Below are positions 8,424 to 17,858 of a DNA stretch of 64,000 nt, piece after piece. The notes under the pieces were generated by a model. That model was not told where the DNA came from. It did no database searches and worked only from the letters and a program-made list of their open reading frames with translations. Position numbers and translations under genes: made by a program. Each line of letters begins with the position of its first letter. Position 1 is the first letter of the stretch. This DNA is from Microbacterium ginsengisoli (GTDB lineage Bacteria; Actinomycetota; Actinomycetes; Actinomycetales; Microbacteriaceae): NCBI RefSeq assembly GCF_000956535.1, contig NZ_JYIY01000065.1, positions 1 to 64,000 on the forward strand, read 5' to 3'.

Positions 8424-9137
8424 TCAGGGACCGACCGGCAGGATGTTCGCGGGCGAGTCGTTGCGCACGTTGCCGACCTGCGACGCAACCGGCCAGTCGG
8501 CAAGCGACTCGGCCACGTCGGGCGCCGCATCGATGGCGGCGTCGAGCACGTCTCCGACGTTGTCGAGGTCGGTGTCCAGCCAGGCGTCGGCGAAGTCCGC
8601 ATCGACGAACAGGGGCATCCGCTCGTGGACGGAGCCGAGCCGGCCGACCGCCGACCGGGTGAGGATCGTGAAGCTCAGCAGCCACAGCGAGGGATCGTCG
8701 TCGGCCTTCGACGGGTCCTTCCACCACTCGTAGAGTCCCGCGAAGAACAGAGGGGCGTCATCGGCGGGATGGATGTAGTGGGGCACCTTGCCATCGGGCG
8801 TCTGCTGCCACTCGAAATACCCCGTCGCCGGCACGATGGCCCGACGCTTCACCAGCGCCGCTCGGAACATCGGCTTGTCCTCGACCTCTTCGCTGCGAGC
8901 GTTGAAGGCGCGCGTGCCGATGGACGGGTCCTTGGCCCAGGCGGGAACGAGACCCCACCGCGCGGCTTCGACGCGGCGGGTCGGGGGATCGGTCTTCGCC
9001 GAGTCGAGCACGATCGCCGCCCTCATCGTCGGTGCGACGTTGTACGAGGGCTGGGGCAGATCGTCCGCGATCGTGTCGACCCGCAGCACGCCGACGAGCT
9101 CGGATCCGACGTTCGCGACCACGAATCTTCCGCACAT
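8424..9137 (-). CDS. yedK: SRAP/HMCES-type protein (YedK), abasic-site DNA crosslink enzyme
   Basis: 237 residues. Catalytic Cys2 follows the initiator Met (MCGRF), as required for the thiazolidine crosslink to abasic sites in single-stranded DNA. Other SRAP landmarks are YNVAPT, WGLVPAWAKD, NARSEEV and the FYEW-like FAGLYEWWKD. The ATG is fixed by Cys2 and supported by TAGGCT 7 bp upstream; longer in-frame extensions would bury Cys2 and destroy function. It protects abasic sites during replication. It is followed by the glycosylase-labelled gene. Confidence 0.93.
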   Translation of the reverse strand: MCGRFVVANVGSELVGVLRVDTIADDLPQPSYNVAPTMRAAIVLDSAKTDPPTRRVEAARWGLVPAWAKDPSIGTRAFNARSEEVEDKPMFRAALVKRRAIVPATGYFEWQQTPDGKVPHYIHPADDAPLFFAGLYEWWKDPSKADDDPSLWLLSFTILTRSAVGRLGSVHERMPLFVDADFADAWLDTDLDNVGDVLDAAIDAAPDVAESLADWPVASQVGNVRNDSPANILPVGP

Positions 9138-9166
9138 GGCCCTGAGCCTAGGCCCGGGGTACGACG

Positions 9167-10210
9167 TCAGCGTCCCGACACGAGTCCGACGCCGGCGAGC
9201 TTCTTCATGAGCGCTGCGCCGTCGTCTCCGGTGACCCACGGCACGGATGCCGCGGAGTGGTCGTCAACCGCGGTCCGACCGCCCGCGAGCACGGCTTCCG
9301 CCGGTGTGAGGCGTCGGATGGCGACACCGGCGACGTTGTCGGGATGTGCGATCGTGAACGCCGTGTAGAGCGCGTCATCGTGCTGTCCGTCGTCGCCGAC
9401 GAGCAGCCAGCGCACGTGTGGGAACTCGCGGGCGAGCCGTTCGAGGTTCTCCTGCTTGTGGAGTCGACCGCTGCGGAACAGCCGGTCGTGGGTGGGTCCC
9501 CAGTCGGTGAGCAGCATGGCGCCTGCGGGGAACAGATGACGCCGCAGGAACCGGCGAAGAGTGGGGGCGACGTTCCACGCGCCCGTCGAGAGGTAGATGA
9601 CCGGAGCGCCGGGGTGCTGGGTCGCAAGTCGTTCGAGCAGCACCGCCATGCCCGGCACGGGTTGGCGGGCGTGCTCGTTCACGACGAACGAGTTCCATGC
9701 GGCGAGCAGCGGACGGGGGAGCGCGGTGACCATCACCGTGTCGTCGACGTCCGAGACCACGCCGAAGGTGACCTCCGCCCCGACGATGAAGGTGCGCATC
9801 GTGATCGGCTCGCCGCCTTCGACCGAGACGGAGAACTCCTGCCACCCGGGTTCGAGCCGGGCCGGAACCACGACGTCGACCACGCCGCCTGCGTCGGCGG
9901 TCACCTCATGCGCCGCCCCGTCGATGAGGACCTCGACCCGGGCATGGGCGATGGGCACCGCAGCGAAGCTGCGCCACCCGCGCACGCCGGTGTACGACGC
10001 CCGCGACGCACGAGATGCCGGCGGCACGATCATGACGCGGCCGAGCACACGTACCCAGTCCGCGCCCCCGTAGCCCGGGAACGCGGCGACGACAGGCGTC
10101 AGGCCGCGGCGGCGGGCGCGGCGCTCACGCCAGGCGTGGAATCGACGCTCCAGTCGGGCGAGCCAGAGCACCTTCGCGGGCCGGGGGGAATCGGTCGAGC
10201 GGGAGGGCAC
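9167..10210 (-). CDS. APP1-domain (DUF2183) phosphatase-like protein
   Basis: 347 residues. The HAD-like APP1 domain is in the second half: SDVDDTVM gives the DxDxT catalytic motif (starting near residue 170), followed by YLSTGAWN, LLTDWGPTHDRLFRSG and the late acidic motif LVGDDGQHD. Yeast App1 is a phosphatidate phosphatase; the role of bacterial relatives is not settled. The N-terminal ~150 residues look like a beta-rich domain. The GTG start has CAGACT 6 bp upstream. It starts 4 bp after the DedA stop and may share a lipid- or membrane-related function with it (inference). Confidence 0.82.
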   Translation of the reverse strand: MPSRSTDSPRPAKVLWLARLERRFHAWRERRARRRGLTPVVAAFPGYGGADWVRVLGRVMIVPPASRASRASYTGVRGWRSFAAVPIAHARVEVLIDGAAHEVTADAGGVVDVVVPARLEPGWQEFSVSVEGGEPITMRTFIVGAEVTFGVVSDVDDTVMVTALPRPLLAAWNSFVVNEHARQPVPGMAVLLERLATQHPGAPVIYLSTGAWNVAPTLRRFLRRHLFPAGAMLLTDWGPTHDRLFRSGRLHKQENLERLAREFPHVRWLLVGDDGQHDDALYTAFTIAHPDNVAGVAIRRLTPAEAVLAGGRTAVDDHSAASVPWVTGDDGAALMKKLAGVGLVSGR

Positions 10211-10214
10211 CCGT

Positions 10215-10892
10215 TCAGTCTGTCACGTCGGATGCCGCGCCCGTGGGCTCCCCGTCGGTCGCGAGGTGCTTGCGCTCGGCCCGTTCGATGACCTTCTTGA
10301 CGACATACACGAGCACGACGAACACGACGATGATGCCGACGAACACGTAGCCAGCGAAATGGATCTCGCCCGAGAGATCGCGGTACGTGCCCGACGCGAG
10401 GGCGGAGACTGTCACGTAGAGCGCCGCCCAGATGACGCACGCCGGCGTCGTCCATGCCAGGAAGCGCCGATACGAATACCCCGACATGCCGACGGTGAGC
10501 GGCACGAGCGAGTGCAGCACTGGCAAGAACCGCGACAGGAAGATGGCGATGCCGCCGCGGCGCTGCAGATAGTTCTCCGCCCGCAGCCAGTTGTGCTCGC
10601 CGATGCGACGGCCGAGGCGCGACATCCGGATCTTCGGCCCCAGGAACTTGCCGAGCGCATACCCGATCGACTCGCCGATGAGCGCCCCCACGACGGCGGC
10701 GGTCGCGATCGCGACGCCCTGCAGCGGGGTGGTGACGGCGGTCGCGGCGACGATCACGACGGTGTCGCCGGGAACGATGAGGCCGATGAGGATGCTGGTC
10801 TCGCACATCATCGCGAAGCCCACGATGAGCACGCGCACGAGCGGATCCACCGACTGCACGGCGTCGAGCAGCCACGTCAGAACCTGATCCAC
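10215..10892 (-). CDS. DedA-family membrane protein
   Basis: 225 residues with four to five hydrophobic segments. DedA features are E-T-S-I-L-I-G-L-I-V-P-G-D-T near residue 40 and the conserved FLSRFLPVLHSLVPLTVGMSGYSYRRF (G-x-x-x-M with an upstream Arg-Pro). The family acts in lipid-carrier or lipid flipping and membrane homeostasis. The GTG at 10892 is chosen because TACGCT lies 6 bp upstream and the residues that follow match family N-termini; the upstream open frame runs into pabB. The C-terminus is a charged cytoplasmic tail. Confidence 0.88.
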   Translation of the reverse strand: MDQVLTWLLDAVQSVDPLVRVLIVGFAMMCETSILIGLIVPGDTVVIVAATAVTTPLQGVAIATAAVVGALIGESIGYALGKFLGPKIRMSRLGRRIGEHNWLRAENYLQRRGGIAIFLSRFLPVLHSLVPLTVGMSGYSYRRFLAWTTPACVIWAALYVTVSALASGTYRDLSGEIHFAGYVFVGIIVVFVVLVYVVKKVIERAERKHLATDGEPTGAASDVTD

Positions 10893-10933
10893 GATGCGAG
10901 CGTAGGGGCGGATGCCGCATCTAACCTGAGTGG

Positions 10934-12202
10934 ATGGGCGTCGTGTCGCAACCGGATGCCGCGGCTCCGACGGCCGCGCGCCTGTTCGCTGCGCTGCGAC
11001 ACGAGCCGCACCTGTTCTGGATCGACGCCGGCACCGGACCGGACGGCGTCGACTGGGTCGGGATCGGCTCGCCGGTCTCGCCGGAGGAACCCCGACAGGT
11101 CGTGGTCGGCGGGCGCTCCGCCGGCGAGGCATCCCCCGACTGGGTCGGCTGGTGGGGGTACGACGACGCTGCACGGCGAGCGGGGGCCGACGTGCCCGCC
11201 GGCGGCCTGCCCGACGGGTGGCTGCGCGTTGAGGCGGTCGCGCGCATCGACCGCCGCACCGGCTACGTATCGCTCTCGGGACCGGCCGCCGATCGCCTGC
11301 GGGTGCCCCTCGCGAAAGCCCACCCTCCCGTCGCCCCGCCGCTCGGGCCGGCACACTCGCGCGACAGCCCCGACCTCTACGCCACGCTCGTCGAGCGATG
11401 CCGGGAGCACATCCGCCGCGGCGACGCGTATCAGCTCTGCCTGACGACCTCGATGAACGTCGATGCCGCCGTCGACCCGGTCGACGCGTACCTGCGCCTG
11501 CGCCGGCTCACGGGCGCGCGACGCGGGCTGTTCGTGCGCGTCGGAGGTGTGGCCCTCGCCGGCGGCAGCCCCGAGACGTTCCTGGAGATCGGGGGAGGAG
11601 TCGTGCGCACCAGTCCCATCAAGGGCACGCGGCGCCGCGCCGACGATGACGAGACGGATGCCGCTCTCGTCGCCGAGCTGCGCGAGAGCCCGAAGGAGCG
11701 GGCCGAGAACGTGATGATCGTTGACCTCATGCGCAACGACCTCGCCGTCATCTGCGACCCCGCGACCGTCACCGTCGAGAGCCTGCTGCACCTCGAGTCC
11801 ACACCCACCGTGCACCAGCTCGTCTCGACCGTCGCGGGGCGACTCCACCCCGGCACCACGCTCGACGAGGTGCTGCGGGCCACGCTGCCGGCAGGCTCGA
11901 TGAGCGGGGCGCCGAAGCTCGCGGCGATCGAGATCCTCGGGCGGCTGGAGGTCGAGCCGCGGGGCGCCTACGCCGGGTGCGCAGGGTGGGTGGCGGCATC
12001 CGGCACGGCGACCCTCGGCATGACCATCCGAAGCCTCCTCATCGAGCGCGACCGGGTGACGGTCGGCGCCGGCGGGGGCATCACCTGGGGCTCGACCGCC
12101 GCGGACGAGGTCGCCGAGGTCGCGCTCAAGGCGCGCGCGCCGCTCGCCGCGATCGGCGCGACGCTGCCACCGGACTGGGCCGAGCGCGGTCCGGTAGCCT
12201 GA
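10934..12202 (+). CDS. pabB: aminodeoxychorismate synthase component I (PabB)
   Basis: 422 residues of the anthranilate synthase I/chorismate-binding family. Motifs are SPETFLEI, PIKGTRRR (the PIKGT lysine distinguishes aminodeoxychorismate synthases from TrpE), ENVMIVDLMRNDL, LPAGSMSGAPK and the C-terminal GAGGGITWGSTAADEV. It converts chorismate plus ammonia to aminodeoxychorismate for folate synthesis; the glutaminase partner is not in the window. TAACCT (10922-10927) lies 6 bp before the ATG, indicating a leaderless transcript. It is divergent from dedA. Confidence 0.9.
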   Translation: MGVVSQPDAAAPTAARLFAALRHEPHLFWIDAGTGPDGVDWVGIGSPVSPEEPRQVVVGGRSAGEASPDWVGWWGYDDAARRAGADVPAGGLPDGWLRVEAVARIDRRTGYVSLSGPAADRLRVPLAKAHPPVAPPLGPAHSRDSPDLYATLVERCREHIRRGDAYQLCLTTSMNVDAAVDPVDAYLRLRRLTGARRGLFVRVGGVALAGGSPETFLEIGGGVVRTSPIKGTRRRADDDETDAALVAELRESPKERAENVMIVDLMRNDLAVICDPATVTVESLLHLESTPTVHQLVSTVAGRLHPGTTLDEVLRATLPAGSMSGAPKLAAIEILGRLEVEPRGAYAGCAGWVAASGTATLGMTIRSLLIERDRVTVGAGGGITWGSTAADEVAEVALKARAPLAAIGATLPPDWAERGPVA

Positions 12203-12250
12203 AGGTTGCGCTTCGGCGCGCCCCGCAGCATCCATCGGATAGGTATCTCT

Positions 12251-14839
12251 GTGTCGACGAACGCCCCCACCACCTCAGCCGCACCGTCTCCGTCGGACGA
12301 CGTGCACGCCATCCAGGCGAAGTGGCAGGAACGCTGGGCGACCGCGGACCCGTTCCGCGCCGGCGACGCCGCCGATACCCGCCCCCGCAAGTACGTGCTC
12401 GCGATGTTCCCGTACCCGTCGGGCGATCTGCACATGGGCCACGCCGAAAACTACCTCTACAGCGACATCGTCGCCCGCTACTGGCGGCACCGCGGGTACA
12501 ACGTGCTGCACCCGATCGGGTGGGACTCCTTCGGACTGCCGGCCGAGAACGCAGCCATCAAGCGCGGCGCGAACCCCGTGACGTGGACGTACGACAACAT
12601 CGCGCAGCAGCGCACGAGCCTCAAGGCCTACGGCGTCTCGTTCGACTGGTCGCGTGTGCTGCACACGAGCGACCCCGACTACTACCAGTGGAACCAGTGG
12701 CTGTTCCAGCGCCTCTACGAGAAGGGCCTGGCGTACCGCAAGGATGCGCTGGTCAACTGGGACCCGGTCGATCAGACGGTGCTCGCCAACGAGCAGGTGC
12801 TGGCGGACGGCACGAGCGAGCGCAGCGGCGCGCTGGTGGAGAAGAAGAAGCTCACGCAGTGGTTCTTCCGCATCACCGACTACGCCGACCGCCTTCTCGA
12901 CGACCTGAACCAGCTCGAGGGCTTCTGGCCGCAGAAGGTCATCCAGATGCAGCGCAACTGGATCGGACGCTCGGTCGGCGCCGACATCGACTTCGAGATC
13001 GAAGGCCGCGCCGACAAGGTGACGGTCTTCTCGACCCGCCCCGACACGCTGCACGGCGCGACCTTCATGGTGATCGCCCCCGACTCCGACCTCGCGGCGG
13101 AGCTGGCGGCCGGCTCCTCGGCCGAGGTGCGGCTGCGCTTCCAGGACTACCTGGCGAGCGTCCGCATGACGAGCGAGGTCGACCGTCAGAACACCGATCG
13201 GCCGAAGACCGGCGTGTTCCTCGACCGCTTTGCGATCAACCCGATCAACGGCGAGCGTCTGCCGATCTGGGCGGCCGACTACGTGCTGGCCGACTACGGC
13301 CACGGCGCGGTCATGGCCGTTCCCGCGCACGACCAGCGCGACCTCGACTTCGCGCGCGCGTTCGACCTCCCCGTGCGCGTCGTGGTCGACACGACGGCGC
13401 CCGTCACCGGGGCGATCCCGGTGATCGAGACGGGTGCCGCGGGCACGCCGCTCGACCTCGGCGCCGACGAGGCATCCCTTGCCGATCTCGACCCCGCCAC
13501 CACGGGCATCGCGCTCACGGGCGAGGGCCGCATGGTCAACTCGGGACCCCTCGACGGGCTCAGCAAGCGCAACGCCATCACGCGCGCGATCGAGCTGCTC
13601 GAGGCGGCCGGCACCGGCCGCGCGTCCCGCACGTATCGCCTGCGCGACTGGCTGATCTCCCGGCAGCGCTACTGGGGCACGCCCATCCCGATGCTGCACA
13701 CCGACGACGGGCGCATCGTGCCGGTGCCCGGCGACCAGCTGCCGGTGACGCTGCCCGCCTCGGAAGGCCTCGACCTGAAGCCGAAGGGCTCGTCGCCCCT
13801 CGGCGCCGCGACGTCGTGGGTCGAGAGCGTCGACCCCGAGACGGGGGAGCGGGCGCTGCGCGACCCGGACACGATGGACACGTTCGTCGACAGCTCGTGG
13901 TACTTCCTGCGCTTCCTCTCGCCCGGCGACGCCACGCAGGCGTTCGACCCGGCCGCGGCGCGCGCCTGGGCGCCGGTCGACTTCTACATCGGCGGAGTCG
14001 AGCACGCCATCCTGCACCTGCTCTACGCGCGCTTCGTCACGAAGGCGCTCTATGACATGGGTCTCGTCGACTTCACCGAGCCGTTCTCGAGCCTGATCAA
14101 CCAGGGCATGGTCATCCTCGACGGGTCGAAGATGTCCAAGAGCAAGGGCAACCTCGTGCTCTTCCAGGACGAGCTCGACGCGCACGGCGCCGACGCGCTG
14201 CGCGTGGCCCTCGCCTTCGCCGGCCCGGTGGAGGACGACAAGGACTGGAAGGACGTCTCGACGGTCGGGGCGGCGAAGTTCCTCGCGCGGGCGTTGCGCA
14301 TCGCCGGTGAGGTCACGAGCGACCCCGAGGTGGTCTGGGCCGACGGGGATGCCGCGCTCCGCCGCGTCACCCACAAGCTGTGGTCCGATGTGCCGACCCT
14401 CGTCGAGCAGACCAAGTTCAACGTCGTGGTCGCGCGCCTCATGGAGCTCGTCAACGCGATCCGCAAGACGATCGACGGGGGAGCCGGAGCGGGCGACGCC
14501 GCCGTGCGCGAGGCGATCGAGGCTGTGGCGCTCGTGCTCGACCTGTTCGCCCCGCACACCGCGGAGGAGATGTGGGAGCAGCTCGGCTACGAGCCCTTCG
14601 TGGGGCTCGCGGGATGGCGCCAGGCCGACCCGACGCTGCTCATCGAGGACGCCGTGACGGCTGTCGTGCAGATCGACGGCAAGGTGCGGGCCACCCTCGA
14701 GGTGCCGGCGCGCATCGGCGCGGAGGAGCTCGAGAAGCTCGCCCGTGCCGACGAGCGGGTCGTGCGCGCCCTCGGCGACAAGCAGATCGTGCGCGCGATC
14801 GTGCGCGCCCCGAAGGTCGTCAGCCTCAGCACGCGCTGA
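12251..14839 (+). CDS. leuS: leucyl-tRNA synthetase
   Basis: 862 residues, GTG start. Class I aminoacyl-tRNA synthetase: the HIGH motif appears as [10 protein letters not shown] and the KMSKS motif as [10 protein letters not shown]. The inserted editing (CP1) domain spans roughly 220-420, and the anticodon-binding and C-terminal domains complete the protein. GTG is chosen because the disordered STNAPTT start leads directly into the conserved [17 protein letters not shown] at 12195-12200, overlapping the end of pabB, would give a ~45-nt leader. That leader is too short for a T-box. Confidence 0.96.
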   Translation: MSTNAPTTSAAPSPSDDVHAIQAKWQERWATADPFRAGDAADTRPRKYVLAMFPYPSGDLHMGHAENYLYSDIVARYWRHRGYNVLHPIGWDSFGLPAENAAIKRGANPVTWTYDNIAQQRTSLKAYGVSFDWSRVLHTSDPDYYQWNQWLFQRLYEKGLAYRKDALVNWDPVDQTVLANEQVLADGTSERSGALVEKKKLTQWFFRITDYADRLLDDLNQLEGFWPQKVIQMQRNWIGRSVGADIDFEIEGRADKVTVFSTRPDTLHGATFMVIAPDSDLAAELAAGSSAEVRLRFQDYLASVRMTSEVDRQNTDRPKTGVFLDRFAINPINGERLPIWAADYVLADYGHGAVMAVPAHDQRDLDFARAFDLPVRVVVDTTAPVTGAIPVIETGAAGTPLDLGADEASLADLDPATTGIALTGEGRMVNSGPLDGLSKRNAITRAIELLEAAGTGRASRTYRLRDWLISRQRYWGTPIPMLHTDDGRIVPVPGDQLPVTLPASEGLDLKPKGSSPLGAATSWVESVDPETGERALRDPDTMDTFVDSSWYFLRFLSPGDATQAFDPAAARAWAPVDFYIGGVEHAILHLLYARFVTKALYDMGLVDFTEPFSSLINQGMVILDGSKMSKSKGNLVLFQDELDAHGADALRVALAFAGPVEDDKDWKDVSTVGAAKFLARALRIAGEVTSDPEVVWADGDAALRRVTHKLWSDVPTLVEQTKFNVVVARLMELVNAIRKTIDGGAGAGDAAVREAIEAVALVLDLFAPHTAEEMWEQLGYEPFVGLAGWRQADPTLLIEDAVTAVVQIDGKVRATLEVPARIGAEELEKLARADERVVRALGDKQIVRAIVRAPKVVSLSTR

Positions 14840-14928
14840 GCCCTCCACAGCGACGCCGGGGCACCGGTCGTCCACCCGGCATCGCGGTGGCGCCCGGGCC
14901 GCGAGACCGGCGCGCCTAGCGTCGGGGT

Positions 14929-15525
14929 GTGCGCGGCTCCGATGACCTCCCCACTGTGCGCCCGGGTGTGCGGGTGGGCGTCGGGGCGGCCGTGGTCGTC
15001 GTGCTCATCGCCCTCGGGGTGACCGTCGTCATCGGCATGGTGCGATCCGGCGGGTCGACAGAGGTGATGGATGCCGCGGCATCCACCTCGCCCTCTGCCG
15101 CGCCGTTCGGACAGGTCTACGTGCATGTCGCGGGGGCCGTGGCGACGCCCGGGATGTACCGGCTCGAGAGCGGCGCGCGCCTCGCCGACGCGATCGCCGC
15201 GGCGGGCGGGTTCACCGCCGATGCCGACCGGGCGGCCGTGAACCTCGCGCGCACCGTTTCCGACGGCGAGCAACTCGTCGTGCCGGTCGCCGGCACATCT
15301 CCGCAGGGCGGCACAGCGCCGGCGGCCGGCGACGGACTCGTGAACCTGAACACGGCGGATGCCGCGGCGCTCGACACCCTTCCAGGTGTCGGGCCGGCCA
15401 CCGCCGCGCGCATCCTCGCCTGGCGCGAGGAGCACGGCCGATTCGGCAGCGTCGATGACCTGCTGAGCGTGTCGGGGATCGGCGAGAAGACGCTCGACGA
15501 GCTGCGCGACAAGGTCACGGTGTGA
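14929..15525 (+). CDS. comEA: ComEA DNA-uptake receptor
   Basis: 198 residues: a short cytoplasmic N-terminus, one membrane helix (about residues 17-40), an extracellular SLBB domain (QVYVHVAGAVATPGMYRLE) and a C-terminal helix-hairpin-helix pair (VNLNTADAAALDTLPGVGP, then LLSVSGIGEKTLDEL). It binds incoming DNA at the outer face of the membrane. TAGCGT (14917-14922) sits 6 bp before the GTG, so the mRNA is likely leaderless. The comEC start follows 1 bp after its stop. Confidence 0.93.
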   Translation: MRGSDDLPTVRPGVRVGVGAAVVVVLIALGVTVVIGMVRSGGSTEVMDAAASTSPSAAPFGQVYVHVAGAVATPGMYRLESGARLADAIAAAGGFTADADRAAVNLARTVSDGEQLVVPVAGTSPQGGTAPAAGDGLVNLNTADAAALDTLPGVGPATAARILAWREEHGRFGSVDDLLSVSGIGEKTLDELRDKVTV

Positions 15526-15526
15526 G

Positions 15527-17848
15527 GTGGGTGCCTATCGCCTCGTTCCGGTCGCCGGTCTCACCTGGGCGGCCGCGGGCATCGCGCTGTTCGGAGGCGC
15601 GTCGATCGTTGCGGCGATTGGTGCAGCGGTTGCTCTCGGAGCCATCGTCACGCTGTGCTGTGCGCGCCGAGCCAGCGGTCGTGCGCGCGCGGCGCTGGTG
15701 GTCGCGGTGCTCGCGGCGTGCGGTGCGGGGGCCGCGGCATCCGCTGTCGTGTTCTCGATACCCGCGCGCGAGCAGGTACGTGACGCCCTGATCGATTCCC
15801 GCGCCGAGTCGGTGTCGGTGCGTGTCGTCGGCAAGGTCGAACCGCGCGCGCAGGGGTCTGCGTTCGACGCGCAGGTGGTGTCCGTCGACTCCCAATCCGG
15901 CGTGCGCCCCGGAAGTGCCGTTCCCGTCGTCGTGCTCGCGCGAGGCGGTGTCAGCGCAGGCACCGAAGTGGGCGCGGTCGTGCGCGTCGAGGCATCGGCG
16001 TTCGCGACCGACGCCGGCGATCGCGCCGTCGCCGTGCTCACGGCGGACGCGCCGCCCGACATCGAGCAGCCGGCCGCCGGCGTGCTCGCGGGGGTGGCCA
16101 CGTTGCGCCGCGCGCTCGCCCACGCCACCGTCGGCCTGCCCGGCCCGGCTGCGGGCCTCATCCCCGGGCTCGCGATCGGCGACACCGCACTCGTCGACGA
16201 CACGCTCGATGCGCAGATGAAGACCGCCTCCTTGACTCACCTCACCGCCGTGAGCGGGGCGAACTGCGCGATCGTCGTCGCGCTCGGCTTCGCCGCGGCC
16301 GCCGCGCTCGGCGCGCGCAGACGCATGCGCGTCGCTGTCGGCCTCACTCTGCTCGTCGGGTTCATCACGCTCACGACGCCCGAACCCAGCGTCGTGCGCG
16401 CCGGGGCGATGGCGGCGATCGCCATGATCGCCGTGCTGACAGGGCGCACCGCCACCGGCATCGGCGTCTGGTCGCTCGCGCTCACCGTGCTGCTCGTGCT
16501 CGACCCGTGGCTCGCCACTTCGATCGGCTTCGCTCTGTCTGCCGCGGCGACGGCGGCGCTGCTCGTGCTGGCGCGGCCCCTCGCCGCCGGGCTCGGCCGC
16601 GTGATGCCCCGTGCGCTGGCACTCGGCATCGCGGTGCCGCTGTCCGCCCAGCTCGTCTGTGCGCCGCTCATCGTCGTGCTCACCCCGACGGTGCCGATCT
16701 ACGGCGTCGTCGCCAACCTCATCGCTGCCCCGGCGGCGCCCGTCGCGACGATCGTCGGGCTCGTCGCCACGCTCGCCGCGCCCCTCCCGGTGCTGCAGCA
16801 GGGACTGGTCGCCGTGGCGTGGCTGCCGGCCGCGTGGATCGCCGAGACCGCCCGCCTCTTCGCCGCATTGCCGTTTGCGACCGCGCCGTGGCCGGGCGGC
16901 CCCCTCGGCATCGTCGCGCTCGCCCTCGTGGGCGCCGCCACGCTCGGACTGCTCGCGCCGCTCCCACGCCGGCGACTGCGCACCGTCACGCGCGCGGCAT
17001 CCGTTCTCGTCGTCTCGGTGACGGCGGGCACCACGATCGCCGCGACGGTGCTTCTCCCCGTGGTCTCACGAGGCACGATGCCACCGGACTGGAGCATCGC
17101 CATGTGCGACATCGGCCAGGGCGACGCGGTGTTGGTGCGCTCCGCGAGCGAGGTGGCGCTGATCGACACCGGAGACGATCCCGAGCTGTTGAGCGGATGC
17201 CTCGACCGCGCCGGGATCGACCGCATCGACCTGCTCGTGCTCACCCACTTCGACCGCGATCACGTGGGTGCCGCGCACGCAGTGAACGGACGTGTCGACA
17301 CCGTGATGCACGGTCCGACGACCGAACGTCGCGAGACGGACATCGTCCGCGCGCTCGGCGCCGTCCGCACCGTCGTCGCCCACGCGGGGATGAGCGGAAT
17401 GCTCGGCGATGCGCGCTGGCGCGTGCTGTGGCCCACGGCGACGGCGGGGGAGTTCGCCGAAGGCAACGACGGCAGCGTGGTCGTCGAGATCGGCGGGGGT
17501 GCGGTCCCGCCCGCGATCTTCCTCGGTGACCTCGGCGCGACGGCGCAGCGGGCGCTCCTGCGTTCCGGTGGAATGTCGTCGGGGCTGCAGGTGGTGAAGG
17601 TGTCGCACCACGGTTCCGGCGACCAGGACCCCGGTCTCTACCGTCGCATCGGTGCCGTCATCGGGCTCGTCTCGGTCGGTGCCGGGAACAGCTACGGCCA
17701 CCCGCGCGACACCGCACTCGCGCTGCTCGCCGCCGCCGCAACGACGGTCGTCCGCACCGACACCGACGGCATGGCTGCCGTCAGCGAGGTCGACGGGCGC
17801 CTCGTCGTCTGGCACGCCGGAGCCCGTGACGTCGGTAGCCCTCGATAG
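15527..17848 (+). CDS. comEC: ComEC/Rec2 DNA-translocation channel
   Basis: 773 residues. An N-terminal hydrophobic and beta-rich region is followed by the Competence channel domain (HLTAVSGANCAIV) with many membrane helices. A C-terminal metallo-beta-lactamase-like domain has DIGQGDAVL, THFDRDHVG and KVSHHGSGDQD, the metal-binding set expected of an active nuclease-like domain. It moves single-stranded DNA across the cytoplasmic membrane. The GTG start is coupled to the comEA stop. The downstream holA promoter overlaps its TAG. Confidence 0.94.
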   Translation: MGAYRLVPVAGLTWAAAGIALFGGASIVAAIGAAVALGAIVTLCCARRASGRARAALVVAVLAACGAGAAASAVVFSIPAREQVRDALIDSRAESVSVRVVGKVEPRAQGSAFDAQVVSVDSQSGVRPGSAVPVVVLARGGVSAGTEVGAVVRVEASAFATDAGDRAVAVLTADAPPDIEQPAAGVLAGVATLRRALAHATVGLPGPAAGLIPGLAIGDTALVDDTLDAQMKTASLTHLTAVSGANCAIVVALGFAAAAALGARRRMRVAVGLTLLVGFITLTTPEPSVVRAGAMAAIAMIAVLTGRTATGIGVWSLALTVLLVLDPWLATSIGFALSAAATAALLVLARPLAAGLGRVMPRALALGIAVPLSAQLVCAPLIVVLTPTVPIYGVVANLIAAPAAPVATIVGLVATLAAPLPVLQQGLVAVAWLPAAWIAETARLFAALPFATAPWPGGPLGIVALALVGAATLGLLAPLPRRRLRTVTRAASVLVVSVTAGTTIAATVLLPVVSRGTMPPDWSIAMCDIGQGDAVLVRSASEVALIDTGDDPELLSGCLDRAGIDRIDLLVLTHFDRDHVGAAHAVNGRVDTVMHGPTTERRETDIVRALGAVRTVVAHAGMSGMLGDARWRVLWPTATAGEFAEGNDGSVVVEIGGGAVPPAIFLGDLGATAQRALLRSGGMSSGLQVVKVSHHGSGDQDPGLYRRIGAVIGLVSVGAGNSYGHPRDTALALLAAAATTVVRTDTDGMAAVSEVDGRLVVWHAGARDVGSPR

Positions 17849-17858
17849 GCTTCTCGGC

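Noticed and set aside
12203-12250. T-box leader upstream of leuS
   Set aside because: Only about 50 nt separate the likely promoter and the start codon, too short for a T-box, and no specifier or T-box core was seen.
12275-14875. Very long open frame on the minus strand across leuS (866 codons)
   Set aside because: It is the antisense of a full-length, motif-complete leucyl-tRNA synthetase. Its translation is Arg/Val/Glu/His-rich low-complexity sequence typical of GC-rich shadow frames. The same reasoning removes the long minus frames over lepA and dgt and the plus frame over aceE.
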